Source: Conidiobolus incongruus B7586
Taxonomy: Eukaryota > Entomophthoromycota > Entomophthoromycetes > Entomophthorales > Conidiobolaceae
NCBI GenBank assembly: GCA_000697335.1
Contig: JNEM01013061.1
Coordinates: 1 to 18,323 of the forward strand
Length of the DNA: 18,323 bases
Reading direction: 5' to 3'
The notes under the pieces were generated by a model. That model was not told the DNA's origin. It did not search any database and saw only the letters and a list, made by a program, of their open reading frames with translations. The position numbers and the translations under genes are program-made. Shown one piece after another: positions 17,663-18,323 of this stretch; position 1 is the stretch's first letter, and the number at the start of each line of letters is the position of its first letter.

Positions 17663-18323
17663 GAATTAAATTAATTATTAAAATAAATAATTTTAAATAA
17701 TTTTTATAATTTATATTATAATTAATTAAATACTGTCAATAATATTCAATATTAAATTAATTATTTAAAAATAATTTAAAAATTCATATATAATAACAAT
17801 AACAATAATAATAATTTATAAATTTGATTTAATATTTAATTATTTTTAAATTATAAGATCATTATTTATGTTTATTTTATTAATATAAAATTATTTAATA
17901 AAATATTATATATTACTACAGAAATTAAATAATAGCAAAATTTTAATATTTAAATTAAAAAAATATTTATATATGATTTATAAAAGTTAATACACAATAT
18001 AAAATTAATACTAATATTTATTATTAATAACTTTTTGTTATAATTTTGATAAGCTTTTAATATTTAAAAAAATAACTCTTTTTATTAAAAATTAAAATTC
18101 AATATTTTTTTAATTAATTTAATTTTTTATAAAAATTTTCTTTTTTATAAGAATATTTTTTATTACCCAAAACAATTATAATTATATAAGCTATAATCTG
18201 GTTAATACATTAGAGATGATAGCTTTGTTTAATTTTTTTATATAAAAAATTTATTATTAGTTAAAATTAATATATTTTATTATTATTATATAAAATAACA
18301 AGTATTTTTAATATATAATAATA
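17663..18323. other. Extremely A+T-rich terminal spacer
   Basis: Nearly pure A+T with short AACAAT/AATAAT runs (for example 17793-17815) and no open frame of note on either strand. No gene, tRNA or repeat family is visible. Confidence 0.6.

Noticed and set aside
17663-18323. Extremely A+T-rich end considered as a centromere or mitochondrial insertion
   Set aside because: It resembles the other spacers, only longer; no organellar gene or satellite unit is visible.

Overview
The window is eukaryotic nuclear DNA, almost certainly from a fungus. Genes carry many short GT-AG introns, and coding exons are clearly richer in G+C than the extremely A+T-rich DNA between them. The first gene has the CPPCFNC-type cysteine-rich/EGF block that I recall from fungal secreted proteins. 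The base composition and gene content (Glo3-type ArfGAP, ASCC1, PHF5A/Rds3, a multi-FAS1 membrane protein) would suit an early-diverging, A+T-rich fungus such as one of the Zoopagomycota or Mucoromycota. That lineage guess is inference and weak.

Layout, left to right. 39-876 (-): 5' part of a secreted EGF-like protein, running off the left edge. 1094-1337 (+): a short EAF-like (ELL-associated factor) segment with a frame break. 2381-2452 (-): tRNA-Glu(UUC). 2903-3451 (-): PHF5A/Rds3, five exons. 4241-6930 (+): an 877-residue, five-module fasciclin membrane protein, two exons. 7026-7549 (-): a decayed HINT3-like HIT gene. 8858-9145 (+): a 95-residue secreted protein. 10711-10904 or a little further (-): a possible tail-anchored microprotein, head to head with 11063-13036 (+), a 657-residue secreted Pro/Gln-rich protein of unknown function. 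13403-14602 (-): ASCC1, five exons. 15494-17023 (-): Glo3/ARFGAP2/3-type Arf GAP, six exons. 17510-17662 (+): a 50-residue single-span membrane microprotein candidate. The remaining intergenic DNA is A+T-rich and shows no gene I can support.

No operon-like logic ties the genes together. Several loci act in the secretory pathway or at the cell surface: the EGF protein, the fasciclin protein, the 95- and 657-residue secreted proteins, and the COPI-associated ArfGAP. PHF5A (splicing), ASCC1 (RNA/repair) and the EAF-like segment (elongation) are nuclear. I modelled 18 introns in the five confident multi-exon genes. They are 45-74 nt long, nearly all begin GTAA, and 15 of 18 end TTAG; this regularity lets the gene models be reconstructed with fair confidence. 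No viral element, transposon or CRISPR array was recognised.
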